Part shown: piece after piece, positions 54,736-63,670 of the stretch
Layout of the letters: every line of letters begins with the position of its first letter
Numbering within the stretch: the stretch's first letter is position 1
Assembly (NCBI GenBank): GCA_021186555.1
Contig: JAJKFL010000007.1
Span: 33,035,179 to 33,099,178 of the forward strand
Direction of reading: 5' to 3'
DNA from: Reticulitermes speratus
Taxonomy: Eukaryota > Arthropoda > Insecta > Blattodea > Rhinotermitidae
DNA length: 64,000 nt
Position numbers and translations under genes: made by a program
The notes under the pieces: model-generated
What the model saw: the letters and a program-made list of their open reading frames with translations, nothing else
The model's database searches: none
Told to the model about the DNA's origin: nothing

Positions 54736-54818
54736 TTCAAATTCCTTCACAAAGAATTTAATTTCACCACTTAAGAAAGGTCGATGATCAAAAAGACGAG
54801 TCCATATTTCACCAACAT
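54736..54818 (-). CDS. BLOC1S5: BLOC1S5 (Muted) exon 2, signature segment
   Basis: Reads VGEIWTRLFDHRPFLSGEIK, FFVKEFE, matching the hallmark LGEIHSRLLDHRPVIQGETR...YFVKEFE of BLOC1S5. This is the clearest identity evidence for the gene. Acceptor TAATTTCAG, donor GAA|GTAAGA. Confidence 0.95.
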
Positions 54819-54911
54819 CTGAAATTAAAACATTGAAATACTAAAAATTTGTTTCAGAAAAGATAAACGTGTTAAGAACAACCCACATTACGCACATCAC
54901 ATGACACTCAC

Positions 54912-54930
54912 CTTTAATAACAGCAGCCAT
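54912..54930 (-). CDS. BLOC1S5: BLOC1S5 (Muted) exon 1, start
   Basis: MAAVIK then a split Asp codon (G|GTGAGT). With exons 2-4 the protein is 152 residues, against 187 in human, because the N-terminal extension is shorter. BLOC1S5 is a subunit of BLOC-1, which sorts cargo from endosomes to lysosome-related organelles (pigment granules in insects). The chosen ATG has A at -3 and G at +4. An upstream ATG 8 nt before it opens a 7-codon overlapping uORF (MQYGCCY). The gene lies head-to-head with Asap and head-to-tail with TMEM199. Confidence 0.85.
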
Positions 54931-55309
54931 ATTGCATTTCAGACGGCAGATAATGTTCTCCAATGAGATGAAAGAGCGGGAAACATACTATTTGTAATTC
55001 GCTGTGGCTCCAGATATTGCTCCTTATTGGTTGCAGCGGTACAAGTGATATCGATCCACTACGCACAGCCTTCTTACTTGGCTGCTTTGTTCCCGGCAAG
55101 ACGGTACAAAGCATGCCAAGCATGTAGTGCCATCTGTGGCAGAATAAATAACTGTGTCGGAAGTGGGAATTATGGGTAATTAGAGTAACCCAAAACAGGC
55201 AAACAGCAGTGTTCGTTGAGTATCGAAAGTGAAAGGGTGTTCTTAATCGCAAATGTAGTAGTGCGAACATCTCATTGTCGTTTTGGGCTGAAAACACTTT
55301 CAGGCCAAA
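54931..55309. promoter_or_regulatory. Shared divergent promoter region, BLOC1S5 / Asap
   Basis: 379 bp between the two start codons, read in opposite directions. No TATA box at a sensible position. Candidate elements seen: an inverted CCAAT (ATTGG, 55,026), a near-DRE motif TATCGATC (55,049-55,056) and an ETS-type CGGAAGTG (55,158-55,165). These are typical of housekeeping-type insect promoters, but the assignment is by motif only. Confidence 0.65.
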
Positions 55310-55435
55310 ATGCCGGGTTTAATTCGTGTGAGTGAATTTGTTGAAGAAACTCGTGAGGATTATAATTCGCCGACAACATCAACGTTTGTGTCACGGATGC
55401 CACAATGTAGACAGACAATTGCATCTCTGGAAGAG
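55310..55435 (+). CDS. Asap: Asap, first coding exon (ArfGAP with SH3, ankyrin and PH domains)
   Basis: Reads MPGLIRVSEFVEETREDYNS, PTTSTFVSRMPQCRQTIASL, EE and ends at donor GAG|GTAAAT, phase 0. It aligns closely with MPDQISVSEFIAETTEDYNS-PTTSSFTTRLHNCRNTV at the start of vertebrate ASAP1 and ASAP2, just before the BAR domain. ASAP proteins are multidomain GTPase-activating proteins for Arf1/Arf5 acting at membranes, focal structures and the Golgi. Only this exon is in the window. The next one would encode the BAR-domain start. The ATG has A at -3 (AAAATGC). The following ~8.5 kb is presumed intron 1. Confidence 0.85.
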
Positions 55436-58135
55436 GTAAATTATGTTACTCAATGGCTTTTTAAAGGAGGGACTTAGATTGTTTCATATTAGTGTGGTCT
55501 GGACCATTGTTGCGTACATATATATATTATATGTTGACTGTTCTTATGTGAAAATGTTTCTGTGGAGAGAGCATTGTTATTATTTACACTTTTTCAGCAT
55601 TTACATGGCATTCGTGTTGATTACTGCTCAAGGAAATGGCATTGTTACTTTAATTTGTCAGTTGCCATGTAAGTGTTTACTTAGAGTTGGGAAGGACTAG
55701 TACGGTACTATGCCAGAAGCGTCATTATAAAGTGCGAAAGTTTTCGTGACAGGTTGTGGTTTATAATTAAAGGGTATTTCAATTAATTACTCTCGTTATA
55801 GCAATTACTTGTATAAGGAAGGCTTTGTGTGTACCGTAGTTGTAGTGAAATCCAAGAGTGTGAATGTTTTGCAGCAGCGTTTGTGAATGTGCGTCTGGGA
55901 GTGAACAGTCATACTGCTTCCCTCCATTTGCCAGCAGGGAAAAAGGTTGCATTATCAGAGTTGCACTTCCGTAATATGTTGCAACGTCTATTGTGTCGGT
56001 TACTTATCACATCAGAAATGAACATGTGGAAAACTTTGGCTGTGGCGTAAAATGGGTGAATGACTTTTACAGGTATTTAATCTATTAGCGTGACCCCTGT
56101 GCTGATGGGAGTTGCACTGCACCCACCCCCCAACTCTCCCCCCCCCCCCCCCCCACCATCAATTTATTTAGTGTTTTATTCACATTTTAATACGAGATGT
56201 GACACAACTAAGCTTACTACGAAAGACATCGTATACAAATGTAACAGCACGTTTCGTATTCGAAAACCACGAGAAGTGCCCAATTCATATCTCGATCTGG
56301 GTAATATTACTCCCGACACGTGAAGTATGTTAGTATTATGGATGGCGATCCGTTGTTATGATGCGGTTGTACTGGGTGGGCCTTCAGTTGGAGTATTTTT
56401 TGCGATGCGTTTAGACGTGCACATTGATCGCTATACCTAGGAAGTTTGTTGTGGATGTTGGCGACACGGTAAACATAACATCCACAGACTTGCAGACTCT
56501 GCGTCATTCGTATGCGAGTTTTGAGGTTTTAGCAGTCGTGTACCTGAGTGTTCTGTTGTTCTGAGAGAGACACTGTAGTGTCCTCATCTTCAGCGGTCGA
56601 AATCGAAATACGCAAGAAGAATGTGTCGGTGGACAGAAGCGAGCTGTATTGTGTAGCCGTTGTTTGCTTGCAGAGTTTAGATTGCGGTGTTTGTGGAACG
56701 CCAGTACAGTGGACGCGGGTTGGTAATAAAGGCACATGAAAGAAAGATCGTTTTTATCTATAATAAATATACTCAATACCATAATCAGGGATTTTAGAGA
56801 GCGAATTCTTACGTTGCATTAGGAAACAGTTCAGTGACCTTGACTTGGTATTGTTCCAAACATGGAACTGTGCGGCATAGCTTAGTGCTCCAGACACGTA
56901 ATGGAGAGGTATCCGGTTTGAATCCCAGGGAGTTTACTCTGTGTGCTGTCTTTTCTAGTTCTTATCGGTCTGTCTGGGCGATGTCAGGGTATGTTGAAAT
57001 GAAACTTGGCCATCCAAACCATGTTAAAGTCACTCTCGTTGTTACCAATTTGAATTTATTTATTTGGGAAGGGGGGGGGGGAGACAGAATCCAACGAATT
57101 GCTAAACCTAAGCGTGGTTTTGTCCGCTCAGTGTAAATACCAGTACCTTGGATTATGCGAAGGCCGCTTCCTTGCCAAACCCTTTCAGTTCATCTTTCAC
57201 CAGTAATCCTAGTGTATAAAGTCAATAGCAACTGACAGCGTCGTGAAATTAACAACTGTAATAAAAAAAACTGACGTCACCTCGCCCATCCTGACCTGTG
57301 AAGGCATCCGAGTTTGTTGTAGAATTGCAAACATACATTCAGATGCAATATAAACAGCATGTATGATTTGTGTAGAGTAAAACGGGGTAGAAAAAAAAGA
57401 AGGTTTGTCAAAAACGCGAGCCTCATACGGCCATCAAATTTTTAGGTTTATTCTAAAAATATGTAAAAAATTTGAATATGAAGTAATATTGCTTGGACTA
57501 GCATTTTTCTCACAGCTTAGAAGACGCGGAGTGTCATAAAGTACCTAGCCTACAGTTCAGAGAATAGCAGTATGGTATTTCTGGTCCTTAGAAAGGCGTG
57601 ACAGTTTTTCATGTTCAAGCTGTTGTATTTCAGGGGTTAATGCAATCAAATAATATTCCGAGCGCGGTCCTGTACGGTATAGTGACCACGCCGCGGTCTC
57701 GACGGCCGAGGGTTCGAGGTTTGATCACGGGGAAGGAGACTCTTGTGTTCAAATTGCCCGGCTCTGGTACCCAGTCATCCCCCTGTTCAATGGGCTCCGG
57801 GGGCAAAGTGGCAGGGACTTGGAGATGACCACTCATCTCCATCTGGTGCCGAGGTTAAGAATGAGTGGAGCTATACCTCCACCCCCTCCTATATGCTGTT
57901 AAATCGTGCAACAGACTTTACGTTTAATTCGTATAATACAGCTACAAACGCCTGTCGGTAAATACCGTAACCATATCCAAGCACCATGCGAGGAAGAACG
58001 GCGTACGTGTTATCGTAGTGTACATGGTAGTCCCCTCCCCCATTTGGTGTTGTTTTACGATCTGAATACAGGACGTTATTGAGGAGGGAGACGGTTCATG
58101 GGTTCATGTACCCTGTCTGATATTATGAGGTGACA
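55436..58135 (+). other. Presumed Asap intron 1, proximal part
   Basis: No exon continuing Asap was found. Contains a poly-C run (56,138-56,154), a decayed CTGAAGATGAGG motif near 56,575-56,600 (minus), a tRNA-like fragment at 56,866-56,932 (GCATAGCTTAGTGCTCC and GGTTTGAATCCC) and a G run near 57,070. Confidence 0.5.
57670..57890 (+). mobile_element. tRNA-derived SINE (second family) in Asap intron
   Basis: B-box-like GGGTTCGAGGTTTGATC, then CTCTTGTGTTCAAATTGCCC, GGGCTCCGGGGGCAAAGTGG and TGGTGCCGAGGTTAAGAATG, as in the 34.2 kb copy but with a different head. Confidence 0.7.
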
Positions 58136-58139
58136 GTGT

Positions 58140-58217
58140 TTCGTCGTAAGGAAAAGAGAAGATACTGGAAATTGAAAGAGGAAGCACTAGATCGCACCCT
58201 GTGGAGAACTCGCTTTG
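58140..58217 (+). pseudogene. LINE type 1 ORF2 C-terminus, start of tail
   Basis: AAGAGAAGATACTGGAAATTG... encodes KRRYWKLKEEALDRTLWRTR with the frame intact, homologous to the minus-strand copy at 15.5 kb. It runs straight into the 39-bp array. Confidence 0.75.
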
Positions 58218-58570
58218 GAAGAGGCTACGGACCTGTCGTAAGACAGACTGCGGAATGAAGAGGCTACGGACCTGTCGTAAGACAGACTACAGAATGAAGA
58301 GGCTACGGACCTGTCGTAAGACAGGCTACAGAATGAAGAGGCTACGGACCTGTCGTAAGACAGACTGCAGAATGAAGAGGCTACGGACCTGTCGTAAGAC
58401 AGGCTACAGAATGAAGAGGCTACGGACCTGTCGTAAGGCAGACTGCAGAATGAAGAGGCTACGGACCTGTCGTAAGGCAGACTGCAGAATGAATATGCTA
58501 CGGACCTGTCGTAAGACAGGCTACAGAATGAAGAGGCTACGGATCTGTCGTAAGACAGACTACAGAATGT
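58218..58570 (+). repeat. Tandem array, 39-bp unit, 9 copies, made of a LINE 3' end
   Basis: Unit GAAGAGGCTACGGACCTGTC plus GTAAGACAGACTGCAGAAT is exactly the last 39 bp of the LINE type 1 3' end (codons for GRGYGPVVRQTAE). It ends in GTATGAATGAACG, the remains of the (TGAA)n tail. 39 is a multiple of three, so a frame (MKRLRTCRKTD) stays open without meaning. Confidence 0.93.
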
Positions 58571-58579
58571 ATGAATGAA

Positions 58580-59445
58580 CGTTTCGTAACTTTATAGAGC
58601 ACAGTCGTTGAAAGACACTGGTTACTGAGCTAGCGAGTCCGCCGCTTTATTACTTCGGAACCAGAATGTTCATTACCGTGATCACAACAGCCCGCGACGG
58701 GGCTCTGTACCGAGTCAGACGGCCGTCTGGTCACGTAAATTTAGAAATGGTATCTCGCGTTTGGTCACGGTCACCTGTTACCACTTCCTTTCCCATTCAT
58801 TTATTCTGGTCATCTTATCATTCGACGCCGTATAATGGAATATGATTTAAGTGACCCATAAAAATCTAAGAATATTCTCTACTAAAAATATAGTCGTACC
58901 TGAACTCTCCGAATGTTTTTAAGGACCGTTAGCGGTCTAGCTGTTTCCACCTGTCCGTCTGTATGCGTATGCAAATTGTCAGAGCTGGCTATTTTGTATT
59001 GTTTCTTTTAGTGGTTTAGCACCTCAAATCATTTGTATTGTTTGGTTCCTAATTTTGTGTCTTCTGTTATTCTTCCCAGTTGTAATTGTTTAAATATGTT
59101 GCTTTACTTTGAAACACGCAACATCCATATGAACGATGGGAGATGCTTGAATATATAGGATGGTAAGTGTAAAACCTGAAGGGGAAAGAAGACCCTCACG
59201 TGATCCTGGTGTAGATGGGAGTATAATAGTCTTAGAGAAATGGGATGTGACGAGTGAAATGGCGTTATGTGACGCGGACTGTTCCCGTGACTAACATTTG
59301 TGGACGTAAATGAATCTTCGAGTTCCCTGAAGGGCTGAATGACTATTGGCGTTTCGAGACGAATTTTGCTCTGCGTAGTTGCAGTAGTGTAGGTGCGATT
59401 TTAAAACTAAGCACACGCGTGTTTGTGTTATTTATGTGTAACCTT
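58580..59445 (+). other. Intron sequence with a decayed LINE tail
   Basis: 59,190-59,375 is a heavily mutated LINE type 2 tail (TGGTGTAGATGGGAGTATAA). The rest is unique AT-rich DNA. Confidence 0.45.
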
Positions 59446-59447
59446 GA

Positions 59448-59672
59448 TTTCAGGCTCCGTCGCGATGTTGATTAAATCTGCGGTCTTCTGGGGTATTACG
59501 CGGCGACGTGTTTTAATTGTTTACCGACGTTTCGGGACAACGTATCGGTCCCATCCTCACGGGTCCTCCTCGGACTCTTGAACCGTGAGGATGGGACCGA
59601 TATGTTGTCCCGAAACGTCGGTAATAATTACCACACGACGCCACGTAATACCCCAGAAGACCGCAGATTTAA
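59448..59672. mobile_element. Inverted-arm element H, copy 2
   Basis: Same arms as 36,969-37,197 (GCGGTCTTCTGGGGTATTAC, ACCGACGTTTCGGGACAAC, CCATCCTCACGGGTC) facing each other over a short CCTCCTCGGACTCTTG spacer. Immediately before the left arm, ATTTCAGGCTCCGTCGCGAT is also shared with copy 1, so the element is longer than the arms. Confidence 0.65.
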
Positions 59673-59674
59673 TT

Positions 59675-60100
59675 ATGTTTGTTGGGGCACACAATGGCGA
59701 AGTTGGTTGAGGCACTGCCGATTGTTTGGAAATCTGGTAGCCTCAGCCTCCTGGAACCCTAAGGGCCTGTATAGGGATAGCTTCGTGTTTTTGTTGTTTT
59801 TTTTTGTTATGTAAACAATAGACATAACATGAGCAAAAAATAAAGTTCGTGCCATTTTAATTGTGTTGCCAGGATTGAACAAATGTGGGCTTGTCTGCAT
59901 GCGATGCAGATGTAAGTGGAAGCTAGAAAGCTTTTCGCTCCAGTGACACTCGCGGAAATAAAGGTCATGGATACAGTTCTTTGTCTGCGACTGCAGGAAG
60001 GAACAAAGAAACTTGTCTGAAGCAGTAGAATGTTTATTCACTGGAACCGTAAGGAAGAAAATTGCGATGAATTGAACGTAAATTTGCCCATGTGCATGCC
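59675..60100. other. SINE fragment and unique sequence
   Basis: 59,683-59,770 (GGGGCACACAATGGCGAAGT, GGTTGAGGCACTGC, CCTCCTGGAACCCTAAGGGC) is a truncated SINE related to 61.5 kb and 38.1 kb. The remainder is unassigned. Confidence 0.5.
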
Positions 60101-60104
60101 ATGA

Positions 60105-60755
60105 AGACTGTTGGGGTGGAGGTGTAGATCCAGTTATTCATAACTTCGGCACCAGATGTAAGTGAATGGTCGGGATCCCACCCCCTCGGTAACTCTGGAA
60201 GTTGGATGGGCCTCAGAGCGGGTGTGGACGATTTGGGTACAGGCATACCTCGCTAATACGGCGGGTTAGGTTCCAGACCACCGTTGTAAAGCGAATATCG
60301 CCGTAAAGCGAATCACATGCCCTTTTTTTTTTTACTTTGTTAGTGCATATAAAAGCCGTAAAACGTTTACACTATCATATATTAAGTGCGCAATAGAGCG
60401 AGGCCGAAAAAAACGATGTGAAAGTAAAAGTAATAAATAGAAACTCGGCTGATGTGCGTGTCACCGTCGTAAGAGCGAGGCAAGCGCCGAAAATAATAAA
60501 AATGAATATTCACTGTCCACGTACCAACTAAATGCGCTTTTTCACTTTCAATTTTCTTTATTTACAAGTGAATTATTAAAAAATGCACGGCGAGACAAAA
60601 ATAAAAAAATGAATATAATTGAAAAGCGCCGCATTATCGAAGCGCCGCAAAGCGAGGTACTACTGTATGCAGGAAATATGCCCCTGCTGGGAATCTGACA
60701 GTTCCGCGGTCGTCCGGCCCACAGGATTGTCACTACGGACTGAGCTATCCCGTCC
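60105..60755 (-). mobile_element. SINE (minus strand) split by a Tigger-like MITE
   Basis: The body at 60,105-60,239 (GTAGATCCAGTTATTCATAA ... GGTGTGGACGATTTGG) and the tRNA-like head at 60,667-60,755 (inverse of GGGACGGGATAGCTCAGTCC, with AGCGACA-type arm) are the two halves of one SINE. Confidence 0.65.
60240..60665. mobile_element. pogo/Tigger-like MITE 3
   Basis: Ends CAGGCATACCTCGC and GCGAGGTACTACTG, flanked by TA. The left end closely resembles the known Tigger terminus (CAGGCATACCTCG). Subterminal GTAAAGCGAAT/AAGCGCCGC repeats. Interior includes ACGTACCAACTAAATGCGC and AATGCACGGCGAG, boundary text of the inverted-arm group, so a fragment of one may be nested inside. Confidence 0.85.
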
Positions 60756-60759
60756 CAAA

Positions 60760-61110
60760 AACCGAAATAACATATCTCGAAATGGCTAGGGGTATAGAAA
60801 GACGAAACTACATTATAGGTTTACTGGCTATCGAATAGGCGACGGAAATTCGATACCGAGCAGTGGCGAGATTTTTTTTTCTGCAGCCCAAGGTCGATAT
60901 CGGATCATGGATTCACTCACCCTCCCGTTCAGTGGCCACTCTGCCAAGGGTTATCGGCAGGAAAACGAAACTGACATCTGACCACCATGTATTGCCTTGG
61001 TTAAGGATGTGTGGGATTTTTACGTCTTTGTCCGCCGTGTGCCTTTATTGCTGTTAACTTTAGACACAGGCTAGTTCTGCCTTTAGACCTGCCTTGTACT
61101 CTTCTGTGAG
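60760..61110 (+). other. Intron sequence, unassigned
   Basis: No repeat shared with the window was noticed. Small open frames lack support. Confidence 0.4.
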
Positions 61111-61111
61111 T

Positions 61112-61166
61112 ATGCAAATACTTACGGCGATTATCGTATTGGCCTGTGCTCTATGCGCTGTTACTT
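61112..61166 (+). CDS. Candidate signal-peptide exon of a nested gene in the Asap intron
   Basis: MQILTAIIVLACALCAVT then a split codon T|GTAAGC (phase 1). A short hydrophobic leader with A-x-A-like small residues is followed at once by a usable donor, the same layout as the exon at 6.5 kb. The start has A at -3. No further exon is identified before the window ends and there is no clear promoter, so a chance match is quite possible. Confidence 0.35.
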
Positions 61167-61169
61167 GTA

Positions 61170-61490
61170 AGCGAGTAATCAGGGTGCATTGGACACTGCA
61201 CGGTGTTTTTAGTTTTAAGGGCGTTTTGCCAGTTACACAGGGACATTATTTTATCTCAGTGGTGCAAGAATCTTCCAAACATCTTGCAGTCACTTCAAAA
61301 ATCTTGGTGCTAGAAGGGTGACACGAAGCAAGTTCCATACTGAGGACCCACAGGTATTAGGTGACACCGTAGACAATTTGAAGTGTATTTATTCTTAGTA
61401 ATTATACAGTTATAAACAAATGTTGGTTATAACTGTATAATTAAGAATAAATGTTACCTTCTGTATCTGCATACCAACGGGGATGTCTTG
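61170..61490 (+). other. Intron sequence with a small palindrome
   Basis: 61,391-61,450: TTATTCTTAGTAATTATACAGTTATAA and its near-inverse surround a short loop. Otherwise unassigned. Confidence 0.4.
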
Positions 61491-61496
61491 TATTAG

Positions 61497-61740
61497 TTGG
61501 GGCACGCGGTGGCGCAGTTGGTTGAGGCACTGCGGTACAAGCCGGAAGGTCGCGGGTTCGATATCCGTTGGTGTAATTGGAATTTTTCATTGACATAATC
61601 CTTTCGGTCGCACTATGGCCCTGGGGTCGACTCAGCCTCCAACAGAAATGAGTACCAGGAATATTTCCTGGGGGGGGGGGGGGGTAAAGGCGGCCGGTGC
61701 GTGTGGCTGACAACCTTACCACATTCATGTGCCGATTGTC
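61497..61740 (+). mobile_element. tRNA-derived SINE (fourth family), plus strand
   Basis: Head GGGGCACGCGGTGGCGCAGT with GGTTGAGGCACTGC, B box GTCGCGGGTTCGATATCC, body GGAATTTTTCATTGACATAA, a G run at 61,670-61,684, then GGCGGCCGGTGCGTGTGGCT. Intact version of the SINE interrupted at 37.7 kb. Confidence 0.8.
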
Positions 61741-61744
61741 TAGA

Positions 61745-61805
61745 TATCGTCCACCACAAACTCACGTTGACTGACCTGGGTTCGAACCCGGGCCTCCGCG
61801 GCAAA
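61745..61805 (-). mobile_element. tRNA-like SINE head, minus strand
   Basis: Inverse of GTTTGCCGCGGAGGCCCGGG with B box GGGTTCGAACCCAGGTC. Same head type as 62,995-63,130, abutting the previous SINE. Confidence 0.6.
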
Positions 61806-61809
61806 CACT

Positions 61810-62990
61810 AAGATGAACCTGAATCATACAAAACATAAATACGCTTCTTGTTCAGAACGTAGATTTTTTATTGTAGCGTGGTGGTGGTTACATACTGTTA
61901 GCTGCTACGCTAGTCGAAATTTTTGTCTCTGGGACTGAAGTTTCAGTTAGCCTGTGCTTAGCTTTATGTGATTCATTCAAGGATTGCTTCTAAAGGCTCG
62001 GCTCTTGGCATTGAGAGTCAGAACGTGTAACTTCTCCAGATGTTCTTGAACGGAGGAACAACTTCATAGACTGTCGACCCTGTCTTCCACCACCACTGTC
62101 AGCATAATATATGCGTATTCTTCGTCCATCTCAAGAGGTGGGCAAAGTCAGCTGGAGAGAATGTGGGAAAGTGATCTAGGCAGACGGCGATGTGCTGGCG
62201 GCTGTTACTAACCGGTACCTCTTTTTTGGTAGTGTTAGTAACAGACACATTTCGAGATTGTTAATGTTCTGCGTCGAACTCTTTCAGTTATTTGGGTAGC
62301 ATGATAACAAATGATGCAAGATGTACACGTGAAATTAAATACAGAATTGCCATGCCAAAACCAGCATTCAACAAGAATTCAACAATTTTATCATATTTCA
62401 TTGCATTTAAAAAAAAAAAAGAAAAAAGCGGGAGATAGTGAGATTTTGGGGTCCTCACCGGTGTGTTGCTGAAGATTCGAGTCTTCTGGTATGTTACGTC
62501 GTGTAGATTGGTAAATAGTATACTACGTTTGGAAGGATTGTAGCATCTGTTTCTTCAGGGTGAAGAAGAGTCCACAAAGAGGGGAATTCGTCTTGGACTG
62601 CTTGACGTTGGAAAAACGAAGGCTGTCGAAACGTCGGGAATTATTTACCAGTGTACATGGCGTGACGTACCAGAAGACGTGGGTATTCAGTGCTGGAGGA
62701 ATTCAGATTGACGTGAAAGAAGGAGTAGAATACTGTAGTCGTAGCAAGCGTGTGAGCTGCTGTGTGTTTTGAATGGCTTATTGCTGTACTAAGTGTGGCA
62801 GACTTCGCCGTGTCTTGTACGTTCCTAACTGCTTTAGCAACACGCATAACAGTCGGTATCGCTGTGATAGACGGACAGTACTGTACAATCATTTATTACG
62901 CATGTGTGTTATTGCGTGACGCGGACGGCCGTGCTTTATTTTTCCAAAACAACGTTAAGAATTGCGAGGCACGTGATTCCTCAGGCTTAT
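61810..62990 (+). other. Intron sequence with a degraded motif pair
   Basis: 62,545-62,640 has TCTTCAGGGTGAAGAAGAGT and GGCTGTCGAAACGTCGGG, decayed parts of the inverted-arm motif. Poly-A near 62,410. Nothing else is supported. Confidence 0.4.
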
Positions 62991-62994
62991 GCAA

Positions 62995-63130
62995 CGGCCG
63001 TGCCATGGCTCAGGCGGTTAGTCTCCGGCATCCCACCGCGGAGGCCCGGGTTCGATCCCGGGTCAGTCCATGTGGGATTTGTGGTGGGCAAAGTGGCACT
63101 GGGACAGGGTTTTACCCTGTCAATTTCATT
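62995..63130 (+). mobile_element. tRNA-derived SINE (fifth head type), plus strand
   Basis: CCGTGCCATGGCTCAGGCGG and GGTTAGTCTCC (A-box arm), GCGGAGGCCCGGGTTCGATC (B box), then GGGCAAAGTGGCACTGGGAC body. Resembles a tRNA but lacks a proper acceptor stem and continues into a SINE body. Confidence 0.7.
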
Positions 63131-63299
63131 CCATCGGTGCTCCATTACTTGGAAAAATGAACAAAACTGATCATCTTCATCACAGGGTTGCACAGGAAGC
63201 CTTAAGGCTGCGGTGCGTCCGTAGCATCTGCTGCGGGGCCCTTCACACACACACAAAGAAAAAAATGACGCAAATTGCATCGCAGTAATGCCAGAACTA

Positions 63300-63670
63300 A
63301 CTGCATGTAGCTGAGTCCTTCTTGAGAAGCTAACAGGTCATCAGCTAGTCAAGAAAATCCCCATGTTTTATGGAACCCAAATGTTCATTACCGCATTCAC
63401 AAGAGCCCGCCACCTGTCCCTATCCTGAGCTTTTATTTGTCATCTCCGTTGCTTATTTTACCAAAGAATCAGTCCAGGTCCCAGGCTTTGTGAAATATTT
63501 CGTAACATGGTAATTTTTTTACGGTGAGGAGTTGTTAGCACCTCGCCCAACCCCCAAGCTGGAGGACCACCCTTGTCGGCTGTCCGCGACTGCTTATTCA
63601 ATGTATTAGCAGCTACCCTCCATATCTGCAGGCCGTTCCTCCATCCGCAACCTGAGGACGCGCCATGCCG
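63300..63670 (-). mobile_element. LINE-tailed short element, minus strand
   Basis: Inverse copy of the element inserted at 37,761-38,089: starts (plus view) with the LINE type 2 3' tail (GTCCTTCTTGAGAAGCTAAC), then AGGACCACCCTTGTCGGCTG and CCTGAGGACGCGCC. Contains an extra segment near 63,430-63,500 compared with the 37.8 kb copy. Confidence 0.75.

Noticed and set aside
54914..55297. 127-codon minus-strand frame upstream of BLOC1S5
   Set aside because: It covers the shared promoter, is out of frame with BLOC1S5 and has no protein-like composition. Only its last ATG matters, as a uORF.
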